DNA of 64,000 bases, taken from NCBI RefSeq assembly GCF_001042475.2, contig NZ_LECW02000045.1, forward strand, positions 124,001 through 188,000, read 5' to 3'. Under the pieces are notes generated by a model. It had not been told where the DNA came from and did no database searches. It worked only from the letters and a program-made list of their open reading frames with translations. Source of the DNA: Bacillus glycinifermentans (GTDB lineage Bacteria > Bacillota > Bacilli > Bacillales > Bacillaceae). This document shows positions 8,962 to 20,514 of the stretch, piece after piece (the first letter of the stretch is position 1; each line of letters begins with the position of its first letter). A program made the position numbers and the translations under genes.

Positions 8962-9717
8962 CTATGCAAGATGGATTTCAATTTTATGCTCTTGGCAGAA
9001 CTGATTGTAATCCTCATCAAGAGGCTTGGATGTTACAATGGCGTGCAGCCTGTCAAAGCGCGCATACGTCAGCAAGGTTGATTTGCCGAATTTGGAGTGG
9101 TCAGCCAGCAAATAGACTTCCTTTGCTTTTTCAGAAATCTTCTTTTTGATTTCATATTCGAGCAAATCGGAGTTTGTCAGCCCGTGTGTCAAAGTTGCTC
9201 CTGTGGCCGACATGAAGGCTTTGTTGATGTTGTATTTATCCAATGTCCCCGGATCATCCATCCCGACAAAGGACTGCGTTTTCCGCTTAAAGTTGCTGCC
9301 GATGATAATAAGGTTTATGTTTTTCAAGGCTGCCGCGGCATTGATAATATCAAGACTGTTCGTTAAAACGGTTACATTTTTATTTGGATCAAGCGTTTCT
9401 AAAATGGACCGCGTCGTCGTCCCGGAATCGATAAAGACGAGATCGTGATCTTCGATAAACCGTGAAGCGTAATGTGCGATTTTCGTTTTGGCGTCTTTAT
9501 TTTGGATTGTGCGATTTTCGAAAGGGATCAAAACCGTTTTTTCAATCGCCGTCACGCCGCCGTATACCTTTTTGATAACCCCTTTCTCAGTCAATTTGTT
9601 GATATCGCGTCTGACCGTGTTTTTAGAAACATTAAAGACCTGGCACAGTTCGTCTAATGAAACGGTGCCATTTGTCAAAATATACTCTTCCATCTCCTTT
9701 ATCCGCATCAATTTCAT
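8962..9717 (-). CDS. iolR: DeoR-family inositol repressor
   Basis: A 251-residue DeoR-type regulator, same length as B. subtilis IolR. The N-terminal winged helix-turn-helix (residues 14-50) includes LDELCQVFNVSKNTVRRDIN. The C-terminal sugar-phosphate-sensing domain has DSGTTTRSI near residue 97 and the distal motif LLADHSKFGKS. In B. subtilis it represses iolA-J and iolRS until the inducer, the phosphorylated intermediate 2-deoxy-5-keto-D-gluconate 6-phosphate made by IolC, relieves binding. AAGGAG lies before ATG 9717. Two pairs of matching 11-mer operators sit in the divergent region upstream. Confidence 0.95.
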   Translation of the reverse strand: MKLMRIKEMEEYILTNGTVSLDELCQVFNVSKNTVRRDINKLTEKGVIKKVYGGVTAIEKTVLIPFENRTIQNKDAKTKIAHYASRFIEDHDLVFIDSGTTTRSILETLDPNKNVTVLTNSLDIINAAAALKNINLIIIGSNFKRKTQSFVGMDDPGTLDKYNINKAFMSATGATLTHGLTNSDLLEYEIKKKISEKAKEVYLLADHSKFGKSTLLTYARFDRLHAIVTSKPLDEDYNQFCQEHKIEIHLA

Positions 9718-9762
9718 ATTTTAAAATCTCCTTCATGGAATCTTTAATTAAAATATAGATAA

Positions 9763-9784
9763 AAACCAAGAGTTAATCAATAAT
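9763..9784. promoter_or_regulatory. Tandem IolR operator at the iolR promoter
   Basis: AAACCAAGAGT (9763-9773) and TAATCAATAAT (9774-9784) are back-to-back direct repeats, each a full match to the IolR 11-mer WRAYCAADARD. They lie just downstream of the predicted iolR -10. Confidence 0.75.
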
Positions 9785-9794
9785 TGCTTAAGAA

Positions 9795-9823
9795 ATGATA
9801 ACATTGGTGATTATTTTTTGCAA
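9795..9823 (-). promoter_or_regulatory. iolR-iolS promoter
   Basis: On the minus strand TTGCAA (9818-9823), a 17-base spacer and TATCAT (9795-9800). The tandem IolR operator begins about 10 bases after the -10, a position suited to autorepression. Confidence 0.7.
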
Positions 9824-9897
9824 GGATTGGCTGTATTCCATATTATTACACATATATTATACTAAGATTTTCAAGGAAAAATTTATTTTTTTAATGA

Positions 9898-9949
9898 TTG
9901 ACTTATGGGTATGATCGGATTAGAATATAACCAAGAAGTGACCAAAACG
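9898..9949 (+). promoter_or_regulatory. iolA promoter with tandem IolR operator
   Basis: TTGACT (9898-9903), 17 bases, TAGAAT (9921-9926). Immediately after it TAACCAAGAAG (9928-9938) and TGACCAAAACG (9939-9949) form a tandem pair matching WRAYCAADARD at 11 and 10 of 11 positions, covering the expected start site. A weaker alternative promoter TTTACA (9985-9990) with TATTGT (10009-10014) lies downstream. Confidence 0.75.
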
Positions 9950-10033
9950 TGATAATTTTTATGAAATGTTGAGCTTAAAAAGGCTTTACATATCGTTTTC
10001 GGTTCTTTTATTGTAGCGAAGTTAGTTGTTTTT

Positions 10034-10049
10034 TTGTAAGCGTTTAATT
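10034..10049 (+). promoter_or_regulatory. cre-like site in the iolA leader
   Basis: TTGTAAGCGTTTAATT matches the cre consensus at 15 of 16 positions, about 80 bases before the iolA start. It would let CcpA repress inositol use when glucose is present. Confidence 0.65.
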
Positions 10050-10126
10050 TTTTTCGAATCGGTCATGCATGCCGTCTATGACGCCCTATCTGTACCAGAG
10101 GATTAATAATTAAGGAGGTTATAAGA

Positions 10127-11590
10127 ATGGCAGAAATCAGAAAGTTAAGAAACTATATTAATGGCGAATGGGTTGAAAGCAAAACCGATAAATACGAAGA
10201 TGTCGTCAATCCTGCAACGAAAGAAGTACTGTGCCAGGTGCCGATCTCCACGCGGGAGGATATAGAATACGCCGCCCAAACAGCGGCGGAAGCGTTCAAA
10301 ACTTGGTCGAAAATAGCCGTGCCGCGCCGGGCGAGAATCCTATTTAACTATCACCAGCTTTTGACTCAGCATAAAGAAGAGCTTGCCCGCCTGATCACGA
10401 TCGAAAACGGAAAAAACACAAAAGAAGCGCTTGGCGAAGTGGGACGCGGGATCGAAAATGTCGAATTTGCCGCGGGGGCTCCGTCTTTAATGATGGGTGA
10501 TTCGCTCGCAACGATCGCAACTGACGTTGAAGCGGCAAACTATCGCTATCCGGTTGGTGTCGTCGGCGGAATTGCCCCGTTCAACTTCCCGATGATGGTT
10601 CCGTGCTGGATGTTCCCGATGGCGATTGCTTTAGGAAACACGTTTATTTTGAAACCGTCCGAGCGCACGCCGCTGTTGACGGAGAAGCTGGTTGAGCTGT
10701 TTGAAGAAGCCGGACTTCCAAAAGGCGTATTCAATGTGGTATACGGCGCGCATGATGTCGTCAACGGCATCTTGGAGCACCCGGAAATTAAAGCAATTTC
10801 ATTTGTCGGCTCCAAACCGGTCGGAGAGTATGTTTATAAAAAAGGAAGCGAGCATTTGAAACGCGTTCAATCGTTGACGGGAGCCAAAAACCATACGATT
10901 GTGCTGAACGACGCCAACCTCGAGGATACGGTGACAAATATCATCGGCGCAGCCTTCGGTTCTGCCGGAGAACGCTGCATGGCCTGTGCGGTTGTAACCG
11001 TAGAGGAAGATATCGCCGATGCATTTATGGAAAAATTGGTTGAGAAAGCGTCCGAAGTCAAAATCGGAAACGGCTTGGATGACGGTGTATTCTTAGGCCC
11101 GGTCATTCGCGAAGAAAACAGAAAGCGCACGCTCGGATATATCGAAAAAGGGATTGCAGAAGGCGCCAGACTCGTCTGTGACGGACGCGGAAACGTATCT
11201 GACGAAGGTTATTTCGTCGGCCCGACGATCTTCGACAATGTGACAACCGATATGACGATTTGGAAAGACGAAATTTTCGCGCCGGTTCTGTCGGTTATCC
11301 GCGTGAAAAACTTAAAAGAAGCGATTGAGATCGCCAACAAATCTGAATTTGCAAACGGTGCATGCCTGTTTACCTCAAATTCCAACGCGATCCGCTATTT
11401 CCGCGAAAACATTGATGCGGGCATGCTCGGGATCAACCTTGGCGTTCCGGCTCCAATGGCATTCTTCCCATTCTCAGGCTGGAAGTCATCGTTCTTTGGA
11501 ACGCTGCATGCTAACGGAAAAGACAGCGTCGATTTCTATACGCGCAAAAAAGTCGTAACTGCAAGATATCCGGCGCCTGATTTCAACTAA
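10127..11590 (+). CDS. iolA: Methylmalonate-semialdehyde dehydrogenase (CoA-acylating)
   Basis: A 487-residue aldehyde dehydrogenase with the same length as B. subtilis IolA. The Rossmann region, the conserved [14 protein letters not shown] and the active-site AGERCMA, with catalytic Cys near residue 284, are all present. It converts malonic semialdehyde, the last inositol-specific intermediate, to acetyl-CoA with NAD and CoA; it also acts on methylmalonate semialdehyde from valine. TAAGGAGG precedes ATG 10127. It is the first gene of the ten-gene iol operon though it encodes the last step. Confidence 0.96.
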   Translation: MAEIRKLRNYINGEWVESKTDKYEDVVNPATKEVLCQVPISTREDIEYAAQTAAEAFKTWSKIAVPRRARILFNYHQLLTQHKEELARLITIENGKNTKEALGEVGRGIENVEFAAGAPSLMMGDSLATIATDVEAANYRYPVGVVGGIAPFNFPMMVPCWMFPMAIALGNTFILKPSERTPLLTEKLVELFEEAGLPKGVFNVVYGAHDVVNGILEHPEIKAISFVGSKPVGEYVYKKGSEHLKRVQSLTGAKNHTIVLNDANLEDTVTNIIGAAFGSAGERCMACAVVTVEEDIADAFMEKLVEKASEVKIGNGLDDGVFLGPVIREENRKRTLGYIEKGIAEGARLVCDGRGNVSDEGYFVGPTIFDNVTTDMTIWKDEIFAPVLSVIRVKNLKEAIEIANKSEFANGACLFTSNSNAIRYFRENIDAGMLGINLGVPAPMAFFPFSGWKSSFFGTLHANGKDSVDFYTRKKVVTARYPAPDFN

Positions 11591-11601
11591 ACAGATCATT
11601 T

Positions 11602-11630
11602 CCGAACGGCGTGAATCCCGCGCTGTTCGG
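11602..11630 (+). other. Intercistronic hairpin between iolA and iolB
   Basis: CCGAACGGCG and CGCGCTGTTCGG pair over about ten bases without a following T-run. It may set the 3' end of an iolA mRNA segment or moderate read-through. Confidence 0.45.
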
Positions 11631-11665
11631 TCCATGTTTCAAGATATAAAAAGGAGGCTGTTTCA

Positions 11666-12481
11666 ATGAGTCATTTGCTGCGCAAGCCGCAGGCGGTTGA
11701 GCTTTCTCAAGGCGTGAAGGTTGTACACGAAGTCAAAACGTCAAATTCGGATCTTCAATATGTGGAATTTAAAGTCATCGATCTCGCACCCGGCGCCCGC
11801 TACTCGGAGGAATTAACCAAAAAGGAATGCTGCATCGTCGCGGTTACCGGAAAAATTACGGTGTCTGATCGAGATGTGACATTTGAGAACATCGGCACGA
11901 GGGACAGCGTGTTTGAAAAAAAACCGACGGACAGCGTCTATGTGTCAAATGACCGCACGTTTGAAGTAACAGCGGTTACAAAGGCGAGAATCGCCCTTTG
12001 TTATTCCCCTTCAGAAAAACAGCTGCCGACGAAATTGATTAAAGCGGAAGACAACGGCATTGAGCACCGTGGAAAATTTAGCAACAAACGGACCGTCCAT
12101 AACATTCTTCCCGATTCAGACCCTTCGGCGAACAGCCTCTTGGTCGTCGAAGTCTACACCGAAAGCGGAAACTGGTCCAGTTATCCGCCGCATAAACACG
12201 ATCAAGACAATCTGCCAGAAGAATCGTTTTTAGAAGAAACGTACTATCATGAGCTTGACCCTGCACAGGGCTTTGTATTCCAGCGCGTGTACACGGATGA
12301 CCGCTCCATTGACGAGACGATGACCGTCGAGAATGAAAACGTTGTCATCGTGCCGGCGGGATATCATCCGGTGGGGGTTCCTGACGGCTATACATCTTAC
12401 TATTTAAATGTCATGGCAGGACCTGTGCGCAAGTGGAAGTTTCATAACGATCCAGATCATGAATGGATTCTGGAACGCTAA
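11666..12481 (+). CDS. iolB: 5-deoxy-glucuronate isomerase
   Basis: A 271-residue cupin-type isomerase, the usual IolB length. Metal ligands are expected in the histidine cluster YPPHKHD near residue 175 and in the EETYYHEL stretch that follows. It turns 5-deoxy-D-glucuronate into 2-deoxy-5-keto-D-gluconate, the IolC substrate, in the cytoplasm. AAAAGGAGG lies before ATG 11666; 75 bases separate it from iolA and 21 from iolC. A cre-like site lies inside the gene at 12333-12348, as in B. subtilis iolB. Confidence 0.95.
   Translation: MSHLLRKPQAVELSQGVKVVHEVKTSNSDLQYVEFKVIDLAPGARYSEELTKKECCIVAVTGKITVSDRDVTFENIGTRDSVFEKKPTDSVYVSNDRTFEVTAVTKARIALCYSPSEKQLPTKLIKAEDNGIEHRGKFSNKRTVHNILPDSDPSANSLLVVEVYTESGNWSSYPPHKHDQDNLPEESFLEETYYHELDPAQGFVFQRVYTDDRSIDETMTVENENVVIVPAGYHPVGVPDGYTSYYLNVMAGPVRKWKFHNDPDHEWILER
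12333..12348 (+). promoter_or_regulatory. cre-like site inside iolB
   Basis: ATGAAAACGTTGTCAT matches the CcpA cre consensus at 15 of 16 positions. B. subtilis has an experimentally known cre within iolB, where CcpA acts as a roadblock; position and sequence here agree. Confidence 0.75.
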
Positions 12482-12502
12482 CAATCAGGCGAGGAGTGGC
12501 TG

Positions 12503-13486
12503 TTGAAGATGAAATATACGTTTAACGAGGAGAAGGAATTTGACATTGTGGCGATCGGCCGCGCATGCATTGATTTGAACGCTGTCGAATACAACCGGCC
12601 GATGGAAGAAACGATGACGTTTTCGAAGTATGTCGGCGGCTCGCCGGCCAACATTGCGATCGGCAGCTCAAAGTTGGGATTGAAAGCCGGCTTTATCGGC
12701 AAGATTCCGGATGACCAGCATGGCAGATTTATAGAATCATATATGAGAAAAACGGGCGTCGACACCTCTCAAATGGTCGTTGACAAAGAGGGGCATAAGG
12801 CGGGCCTTGCCTTTACGGAAATCAAAAGCCCCGAAGAGTGCAGCATTTTAATGTACCGGGATGATGTTGCCGACCTTTACCTCGAACCTTCAGAGGTAGA
12901 CGAAGGCTACATCGCCAAATCGAAGATGCTCCTTGTCTCCGGTACGGCACTGGCAAAAAGTCCGTCGCGCGAAGCGGTTTTAAAAGCGGTGAACCTTGCA
13001 AAAAAACATCACGTCAAAGTCGTATTTGAGCTTGACTACCGCCCGTATACATGGACATCACCGGAAGAGACCTCGGTTTACTATACGCTGGTTGCCGAGC
13101 AGTCTGACATCGTTATCGGTACGCGCGATGAATTTGACGTAATGGAAAACAAGAGCCGGGGAAGCAACAAAGAGTCTGTCCAACATTTATTCGGGCACTC
13201 TGCAGACCTCGTCGTCATCAAGCACGGTGTGGACGGCTCATACGCCTACAGCAAATCGGGTGAGGTTTTCCGTGCAAAAGCTTATAAAACGAAGGTCTTG
13301 AAAACATTCGGGGCGGGCGATTCGTATGCTTCGGCCTTTATCTACGGCCTTGTGACAGGAAAGACAATCGAAACCGCATTGAAATACGGAAGCGCCTCAG
13401 CCTCTATTGTCGTCAGCAAGCATAGCTCATCAGAAGCCATGCCGACTGTTGAAGAAATCGAACAGCTTATTGCGGCACAGTCTTAA
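12503..13486 (+). CDS. iolC: 5-dehydro-2-deoxygluconokinase
   Basis: A PfkB-family sugar kinase of ~327 residues. [10 protein letters not shown] near residue 45 is the first PfkB signature and [12 protein letters not shown] near residue 270 the second, with the catalytic Asp in GAGD. It phosphorylates 2-deoxy-5-keto-D-gluconate to the 6-phosphate, which in B. subtilis is also the inducer that frees the operon from IolR. A TTG at 12503 follows GAGGAG by 6 bases; the ATG at 12509 gives the B. subtilis-like start [11 protein letters not shown], so the start is uncertain by two codons. Confidence 0.94.
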   Translation: MKMKYTFNEEKEFDIVAIGRACIDLNAVEYNRPMEETMTFSKYVGGSPANIAIGSSKLGLKAGFIGKIPDDQHGRFIESYMRKTGVDTSQMVVDKEGHKAGLAFTEIKSPEECSILMYRDDVADLYLEPSEVDEGYIAKSKMLLVSGTALAKSPSREAVLKAVNLAKKHHVKVVFELDYRPYTWTSPEETSVYYTLVAEQSDIVIGTRDEFDVMENKSRGSNKESVQHLFGHSADLVVIKHGVDGSYAYSKSGEVFRAKAYKTKVLKTFGAGDSYASAFIYGLVTGKTIETALKYGSASASIVVSKHSSSEAMPTVEEIEQLIAAQS

Positions 13487-13514
13487 AAAAGAACGAATAA
13501 AGGTGGGATCGTTT

Positions 13515-15428
13515 GTGAGAAAGAAAATACGTTTAACAACGGCACAAGCGTTAATTAAGTTCTTGAACCAGCAGTATATCAATTTTGACGGCGAAGAAAC
13601 ACCGTTTGTCGAAGGAATCTTCACAATTTTCGGACATGGAAACGTCGTTGGAATCGGTCAGGCGCTTGAACAGGATGCCGGCCACTTAAAGGTGTTTCAA
13701 GGCAAAAATGAACAGGGAATGGCACATGCGGCAATGGCTTACAGCAAGCAGATGCTGAGAAGGAAGATATATGCCGTGTCGACATCGGTTGGACCGGGAG
13801 CGGCTAACCTGGTGGCCGCCGCAGGTACGGCGCTTGCGAACAACATTCCCGTCCTCTTGATTCCGGCTGATACATTTGCGACAAGACAGCCCGATCCGGT
13901 TCTTCAGCAAGTTGAACAAGAATACAGCGCGGCGATCACGACAAACGATGCATTAAAGCCGGTTTCGCGGTATTGGGATCGTATTACGCGCCCCGAACAG
14001 TTGATGAGCAGTTTGATCCGCGCTTTTGAAGTGATGACAGATCCCGCAAAAGCTGGCCCGGCAACGATTTGCATTTCTCAAGACGTTGAAGGCGAAGCAT
14101 TTGATTTTGATGAGAGCTTCTTCCGGAAGCGCGTTCACTACATCGACCGCATGGAGCCGAGCGAACGCGAGCTAAAGGGAGCGGCAGAGCTGATCAAATC
14201 AAGCAAAAAACCGCTTATTTTAGTCGGCGGCGGTGCGAAGTATTCCGGCGCGCGCGACGAATTAATCGCGATGTCTGAAGCATACAACATTCCGCTGGTT
14301 GAAACCCAGGCCGGAAAATCTACGGTAGAAGCCGATTTCGCCAACAACTTGGGAGGAATGGGGATCACAGGTACACTGGCAGCTAACAAAGCCGCCCGCC
14401 AGGCCGATCTGATCATCGGAATCGGCACGAGATACACCGATTTTGCAACATCCTCCAAAACGGCTTTTGACTTTGACAACGCAAAATTTTTGAACATCAA
14501 TGTCAGCAGAATGCAGGCGTATAAACTGGATGCTTTCCAGGTTGTCGCGGATGCGAAACTGTCGCTCAGCAAGCTGCACGGCTTATTGGAAGGCTACAGT
14601 AGCGAGTTCGGTTCAACCATCAAGGAGCTGAAAGACGAATGGCTGGCTGAACGCGACCGCCTAAGCAAAGTAACATTTAAGCGCGAAAGCTTTACGCCTG
14701 AAATTAAAAATCACTTTTCCCAAGAAGTGATGAACGAATATGCAGATGAACTGAAAACCGAACTGCCGCAAACAACGGCATTGCTCGCCATCAATGAAAC
14801 GGTTGATCCAGACAGCGTCGTCATTTGTTCAGCGGGCTCTCTTCCGGGCGACCTGCAGCGGTTGTGGCATGCAAACGTGCCGAATACGTACAACTTGGAA
14901 TACGGCTATTCATGCATGGGATATGAAGTATCGGGCGCGCTCGGACTGAAATTGGCCCATCCGGATAAAGAAGTCTATTCACTGGTTGGGGACGGAAGTT
15001 TTCTGATGCTTCACTCCGAACTGATTACAGCCATTCAATACAACCAAAAAATCAATGTCCTGCTCTTTGACAACTCAGGCTTCGGCTGCATCAATAACCT
15101 GCAGATGGACCATGGAAGCGGCAGCTATTATTGCGAGTTCAGAACAGAGGATAACCGGATTCTGAATGTGGACTATGCAAAGGTTGCCGAAGGCTACGGC
15201 GCCAAAACGTACCGCGCCAACACGGTCGAGGAGCTAAAAGCGGCGATTGAAGATGCGAAGAAACAAGATGTTTCAACTTTGATCGAAATGAAAGTGCTGC
15301 CCAAGACGATGACAGACGGCTATGACAGCTGGTGGCACGTAGGTGTTGCAGAGGTTTCAGAACAGGAAAGCGTTCAAAAAGCGTATGAAGCCAAAGAAAA
15401 AATGCTCGAATCTGCAAAGCAGTATTAA
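13515..15428 (+). CDS. iolD: 3D-(3,5/4)-trihydroxycyclohexane-1,2-dione hydrolase
   Basis: A 637-residue thiamine-diphosphate enzyme, matching B. subtilis IolD in length. The N-terminal half holds the catalytic Glu in [13 protein letters not shown]; the C-terminal half has the ThDP/Mg motif starting [11 protein letters not shown] and ending near [10 protein letters not shown]. It opens the ring of the dione made by IolE to give 5-deoxy-glucuronate. GTG 13515 is chosen over longer in-frame starts (13407, 13503): AGGTGGG precedes it, it gives the family N-terminus and it avoids overlapping iolC. Confidence 0.95.
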   Translation: MRKKIRLTTAQALIKFLNQQYINFDGEETPFVEGIFTIFGHGNVVGIGQALEQDAGHLKVFQGKNEQGMAHAAMAYSKQMLRRKIYAVSTSVGPGAANLVAAAGTALANNIPVLLIPADTFATRQPDPVLQQVEQEYSAAITTNDALKPVSRYWDRITRPEQLMSSLIRAFEVMTDPAKAGPATICISQDVEGEAFDFDESFFRKRVHYIDRMEPSERELKGAAELIKSSKKPLILVGGGAKYSGARDELIAMSEAYNIPLVETQAGKSTVEADFANNLGGMGITGTLAANKAARQADLIIGIGTRYTDFATSSKTAFDFDNAKFLNINVSRMQAYKLDAFQVVADAKLSLSKLHGLLEGYSSEFGSTIKELKDEWLAERDRLSKVTFKRESFTPEIKNHFSQEVMNEYADELKTELPQTTALLAINETVDPDSVVICSAGSLPGDLQRLWHANVPNTYNLEYGYSCMGYEVSGALGLKLAHPDKEVYSLVGDGSFLMLHSELITAIQYNQKINVLLFDNSGFGCINNLQMDHGSGSYYCEFRTEDNRILNVDYAKVAEGYGAKTYRANTVEELKAAIEDAKKQDVSTLIEMKVLPKTMTDGYDSWWHVGVAEVSEQESVQKAYEAKEKMLESAKQY

Positions 15429-15441
15429 AGGAGGCACCAGG

Positions 15442-16344
15442 ATGGTCAAATCGGAAATTCTATGGGGCATCGCCCCCATAGGATGGCGGAATGATGATAT
15501 TCCGGAAATCGGAGCGGGCAATACCCTTCAGCATTTGCTGAGCGATATCGTCGTTGCAGGCTTTCAAGGCACTGAGGTTGGGGGCTTTTTCCCGGAACCG
15601 GCGATTTTAAATAAAGAGCTCGAATTGAGAAATCTGAGGATTGCCGGGAAGTGGTTCAGCAGCTTTATTCTTCGCGACGGCATTGAAGAAGCTGCCAAAG
15701 AATTTAAGGCCCACTGCCAGTACTTGAAGGAAGTCCATGCGGATGTTGCGGTCGTGTCTGAACAAACGTACAGTGTGCAGGGACTGGATAAGAACGTGTT
15801 TAAAGAAAAGCCGCATTTTTCTGATGAAGAATGGCAGCGGCTTTGCGAAGGGATGAATCATCTCGGGGAAATCGCCGGCGAATATCAGCTCAAGCTTGTT
15901 TACCATCACCATCTCGGGACGGGGGTGCAGACGGAAGAGGAAGTCGACCGCCTGATGGCAGGCACTGATCCGACGCTCGTTCACCTTCTGTATGATACGG
16001 GGCATGCCTATATTTCCGACGGTCATTACATCAATATCCTTGAAAAACATATTGACCGTATCAAGCACGTGCATTTTAAAGACGCCCGACTTAATGTCAT
16101 GAAGAAATGCAAAGAGGAAGGAAAATCGTTCAGGCAATCGTTTTTGCAAGGCATGTTCACAGTTCCCGGTGACGGCTGCATCGACTTTACGGAAGTGTAT
16201 CAAACGCTTTTAAAGCACGGCTATTCCGGATGGATCGTCGTAGAAGCCGAGCAGGATCCTGAAGTTGCAAATCCTCTAGAATACGCGCTGATCGCCAGAA
16301 AATATATCGACCGTCATTTGTTAAATCCCGCAGCAACCAATTAA
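15442..16344 (+). CDS. iolE: Myo-inosose-2 dehydratase
   Basis: A 300-residue TIM-barrel protein of the xylose isomerase-like superfamily. Metal-site stretches include [31 protein letters not shown] and VEAEQDP. It removes water from scyllo-inosose to give the dione used by IolD. AAAGGAGGCACCAGG before ATG 15442 fixes the start; the longer frame from 15343 would overlap iolD by ~90 bases. It lies 13 bases after iolD. Confidence 0.95.
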   Translation: MVKSEILWGIAPIGWRNDDIPEIGAGNTLQHLLSDIVVAGFQGTEVGGFFPEPAILNKELELRNLRIAGKWFSSFILRDGIEEAAKEFKAHCQYLKEVHADVAVVSEQTYSVQGLDKNVFKEKPHFSDEEWQRLCEGMNHLGEIAGEYQLKLVYHHHLGTGVQTEEEVDRLMAGTDPTLVHLLYDTGHAYISDGHYINILEKHIDRIKHVHFKDARLNVMKKCKEEGKSFRQSFLQGMFTVPGDGCIDFTEVYQTLLKHGYSGWIVVEAEQDPEVANPLEYALIARKYIDRHLLNPAATN

Positions 16345-16356
16345 GGGGGCTTTACA

Positions 16357-17655
16357 TTGAGCAATGGAAATGCAGCAGTTTCACCATTCAATAAACGAAC
16401 CATAGCAGCAGCTTTGGCAAATTACATCGACGCGGGTTCCATTGTAGCAGGATCAGCCGGTTTATCTTTATGGGTCAGTTATTTAAAGCTTACGGATACA
16501 CAGATCGGACTGCTCGGCGCGTTGAGCGCAAACGCCATCTCAGCAGCAATCGGAGCGCTGCTCGGCGGGTTTCTTGCCGACAAAATCGGGCGCAAGGCTG
16601 TCTATACGAACAGCATGTTAATTTATGCGCTGGGGATCTGTCTTGTTTTATTCGGCTTCAACTTCCCTATTTTGTTAAGCGGTTACATTATCATTGGTTT
16701 ATCAGTCGGAGCTGATATTACAGCTTCTTGGACGATTATCGCGGAGAATGCTCCGAAAACAAACAGGGCCCGCCACTGCGGCGTTGCCCAAGTCGCCTGG
16801 GCTGCCGGAGCGGTTGTCGTCCTCCTGCTGTCAGTATTGCTGGGCGGGTTTGGCTTATTGGGCAATAAGATTGTCTTTGCACATCTGCTTGTTATTGCAT
16901 TGATCACTTATGTACTTCGGATGAAACTGCCGGAATCTGACGCCTGGCAGGATAAATCCGAGACGGTGCAAGTCATTCGCAAAACTTCTTATTTGGATCT
17001 GCTTCAGCCTAAGTTTTTAAAAAGCATTCTGTTTTTAATGGGCGTGTACTTGGTCTGGAATCTGGCGGCCGGCGTGATGGGATTCTTTATGCCTTACATT
17101 TATCAGCAAGTCGGCGGTGTTTCGGCAAACATGGCAAACATTCTGCAGATGGGGCTGTTTATTTTCACCGGGCTTGGCGTCGCTTTTATATTCATGCCTT
17201 TCGCAGACAAATATAGAAAGACGGTTTTTGGTATTGCGGCATCAATGGCCGTCATCGGCTGGTCGTTGTTTCTGCTTCCGGTAGAAGGATTGCCGATTCT
17301 CGTTCTGTTTATCGTGATGATCGGCATTAACAACGGAGCCGGACAACAGGCTAACTACCAATTATGGGCAAGCGAGATCTTTCCTACAGAGTACCGTGCA
17401 TCTGCACAAGGATTGATGTTCTTTCTTGTTCGTATCTCAATAGGAGCCTGGAGCCTTTTTGTCCCGATGATCATCTCGAATATGGGCATTGGAGTCATGG
17501 CTGCTATTCTCCTCGGGTGTGTCACTGTCAGCATGATCATCGGGCTCGCATTCGCACCGAATACATCCGGCAAATCGCTTGAACAAATTCAGGAAGAACT
17601 GTACGGAACTCCGCCAGCTCAAGCTGAACAAGTACAAACAAGAAAAATTATGTAA
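16357..17655 (+). CDS. iolF: Inositol transporter, major facilitator family
   Basis: A 432-residue MFS permease with about 12 membrane segments and a polar C-terminal tail. The loop GGFLADKIGRKAVY near residue 70 is the sugar-porter signature. B. subtilis IolF is the minor inositol importer, also taking chiro-inositol; the major one, IolT, is encoded elsewhere and is not in this window. It starts with TTG 16357 after AAGGGGGC, 12 bases past iolE. Confidence 0.92.
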   Translation: MSNGNAAVSPFNKRTIAAALANYIDAGSIVAGSAGLSLWVSYLKLTDTQIGLLGALSANAISAAIGALLGGFLADKIGRKAVYTNSMLIYALGICLVLFGFNFPILLSGYIIIGLSVGADITASWTIIAENAPKTNRARHCGVAQVAWAAGAVVVLLLSVLLGGFGLLGNKIVFAHLLVIALITYVLRMKLPESDAWQDKSETVQVIRKTSYLDLLQPKFLKSILFLMGVYLVWNLAAGVMGFFMPYIYQQVGGVSANMANILQMGLFIFTGLGVAFIFMPFADKYRKTVFGIAASMAVIGWSLFLLPVEGLPILVLFIVMIGINNGAGQQANYQLWASEIFPTEYRASAQGLMFFLVRISIGAWSLFVPMIISNMGIGVMAAILLGCVTVSMIIGLAFAPNTSGKSLEQIQEELYGTPPAQAEQVQTRKIM

Positions 17656-18714
<1,059 letters not shown>

Positions 18715-18730
18715 TAGGGAGTGAAAAAAT

Positions 18731-19594
18731 ATGAAATTGGCATTGGACCCATCGATGTACCGAGATGATTTAACTTTGGAGGAAATGGTCTATAAAACGG
18801 CGGAGCTTGGCTACGAATATATCGAACTATCGCCGCGCGAGGATTTTTGTCCATTCTATAAATATCCGAAAGTCGATTCAGCAAAGATCAAACAACTCAA
18901 GCGGCTTTTAAGGGATACAGGTGTTAAGCTTTCATCTCTCCTTCCTCTTTACCACTGGGCGGGTCCTGATGAAGAGCGCCGGCAGGCAGCGGTGCGCAAT
19001 TGGAAAAGGGCGATCGAAATTGCGGTTGAACTTGAAGTGGATTTGATGAACAGCGAATTCAGCGGTTCAAAGTATGAGCCTTATGTCTGCGAAGAGAAAT
19101 TTATCAAATCCATGGATGAGCTTATTCCAGTCTTTGAAAAAGAAGGCATTAAACTCAATCTTCAAGCCCATCCATACGATTTTATCGAAACGCACAAAGG
19201 TGCGATGGATATGATCCGGGCTCTTGACCGGGATTGGATCAACCTTGTTTACTCGACAGCGCATACGTTCTTCTATGATGACGGAAAAGGCGATATCGAG
19301 ACAATGTTTGACGAAGCCGGCGACCGTCTCACACATGTTTTATTTGCGGATACCCTCAATCATAAAGCAGCGCATGGCCTGCGCTACATCGTCAATCCGC
19401 CGGACGCGAAAGTAACGGTTCACCAGCATTTGAACATCGGTGAAGGCGAAGTTGATTTTGATACGATTTTCAGAAAGCTGAGAGAAATGAACTTCGATGG
19501 AATTGCGACAAATGCCGTTTTCGCCTGGGTTGATAAAGCGGATGAATCATGCAAATTCATGCTCGAAAAATTGAAACAGGAATTAGGGCTGTAA
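18731..19594 (+). CDS. iolH: Sugar isomerase/epimerase-like protein IolH
   Basis: A 287-residue TIM-barrel protein of the AP endonuclease 2 (xylose isomerase-like) superfamily, very like B. subtilis IolH in length and sequence. Candidate metal-site regions are [19 protein letters not shown] and [12 protein letters not shown]. Its biochemical role in inositol breakdown is not established even in B. subtilis. AGGGAGTG precedes ATG 18731, 16 bases after iolG. Confidence 0.92.
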   Translation: MKLALDPSMYRDDLTLEEMVYKTAELGYEYIELSPREDFCPFYKYPKVDSAKIKQLKRLLRDTGVKLSSLLPLYHWAGPDEERRQAAVRNWKRAIEIAVELEVDLMNSEFSGSKYEPYVCEEKFIKSMDELIPVFEKEGIKLNLQAHPYDFIETHKGAMDMIRALDRDWINLVYSTAHTFFYDDGKGDIETMFDEAGDRLTHVLFADTLNHKAAHGLRYIVNPPDAKVTVHQHLNIGEGEVDFDTIFRKLREMNFDGIATNAVFAWVDKADESCKFMLEKLKQELGL

Positions 19595-19657
19595 AGGCTT
19601 TTTAGTCCGGCGGGGGGCGTTCGGCTCCCTGACTATGAGATAAGGAGAATCGCAAAA

Positions 19658-20494
19658 ATGAAGCTATGTTTTAACGAAGCAACCACGCTCGAAAATTCGA
19701 ACCTTGCGAAAGATCTCGAATACTGTGAGAAGCACGGATACGATTATATCGAAATCCGGACGATGGATAAGCTGCCTGAGTATTTAAAAGACCATTCTCT
19801 CTCAGAGTTAGCCGAGTATTTTCAAACTCATCATATTAAGCCGCTGGCCTTGAATGCGCTTGTCTTTTTCAACAACCGCGATGAAAAAGGGCACCGTGAA
19901 ATCATCGAAGAATTTAAAGGCATGATGGAAACATGCAAAACGCTTGGTGTGAAATACGTGGTCGCGGTACCGCTTGTCACCGAACAAAAAATCTTAAAAG
20001 AAGATATTAAAGCAAGCTCCGTCGAAGTGCTGACAGAGCTGTCAGACATCGCTGAGCCGTACGGCGTTAAGATTGCTCTTGAGTTTGTCGGGCATCCGGA
20101 ATGTACGGTCAATACTTTCAAACAGGCTTATGACATCGTCAGCACCGTAAACCGTGATAATGTCGGGCTTGTGTTTGACAGCTTCCACTTCCATGCAATG
20201 GGCTCAAGTCTTGAGGATTTGAAGAAGGCGGACGGCAAGAAAATCTTCATTTATCATATCGATGACACGGAGGATTTTCCGATCGGCTTTTTAAGAGATG
20301 AAGACCGTGTTTGGCCGGGACAGGGAGCCATTGATTTGGATGCACACTTATCCGCGTTAAAAGAAATCGGCTTTTCAGACGTTGTCTCTGTTGAACTGTT
20401 CAGGCCGGAATATTATAAGATGAGCGCTGAAGAAACGATTAAAACCGCAAAGGAAACAACAGTTGATGTCGTTTCAAAATACTTTAAGATGTAA
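19658..20494 (+). CDS. iolI: 2-keto-myo-inositol (inosose) isomerase
   Basis: A 278-residue TIM-barrel isomerase, same length as B. subtilis IolI, whose structure is known. The metal ligands fit Glu in ALEFVGHPE, Asp in LVFDSFHFHAM, His in YHIDDTED and Glu in SVELFRPEYY. It interconverts inosose isomers, allowing D-chiro-inositol to enter the pathway. ATAAGGAG precedes ATG 19658. The 63-base gap from iolH contains a weak GC-rich inverted repeat but no T-run. Confidence 0.95.
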   Translation: MKLCFNEATTLENSNLAKDLEYCEKHGYDYIEIRTMDKLPEYLKDHSLSELAEYFQTHHIKPLALNALVFFNNRDEKGHREIIEEFKGMMETCKTLGVKYVVAVPLVTEQKILKEDIKASSVEVLTELSDIAEPYGVKIALEFVGHPECTVNTFKQAYDIVSTVNRDNVGLVFDSFHFHAMGSSLEDLKKADGKKIFIYHIDDTEDFPIGFLRDEDRVWPGQGAIDLDAHLSALKEIGFSDVVSVELFRPEYYKMSAEETIKTAKETTVDVVSKYFKM

Positions 20495-20514
20495 CACGAG
20501 AAGGAGGGGTGAAC

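Noticed and set aside
15607-16203. 198-codon minus-strand open frame
   Set aside because: Antisense to iolE; sequence composition reflects the reverse of conserved IolE codons.
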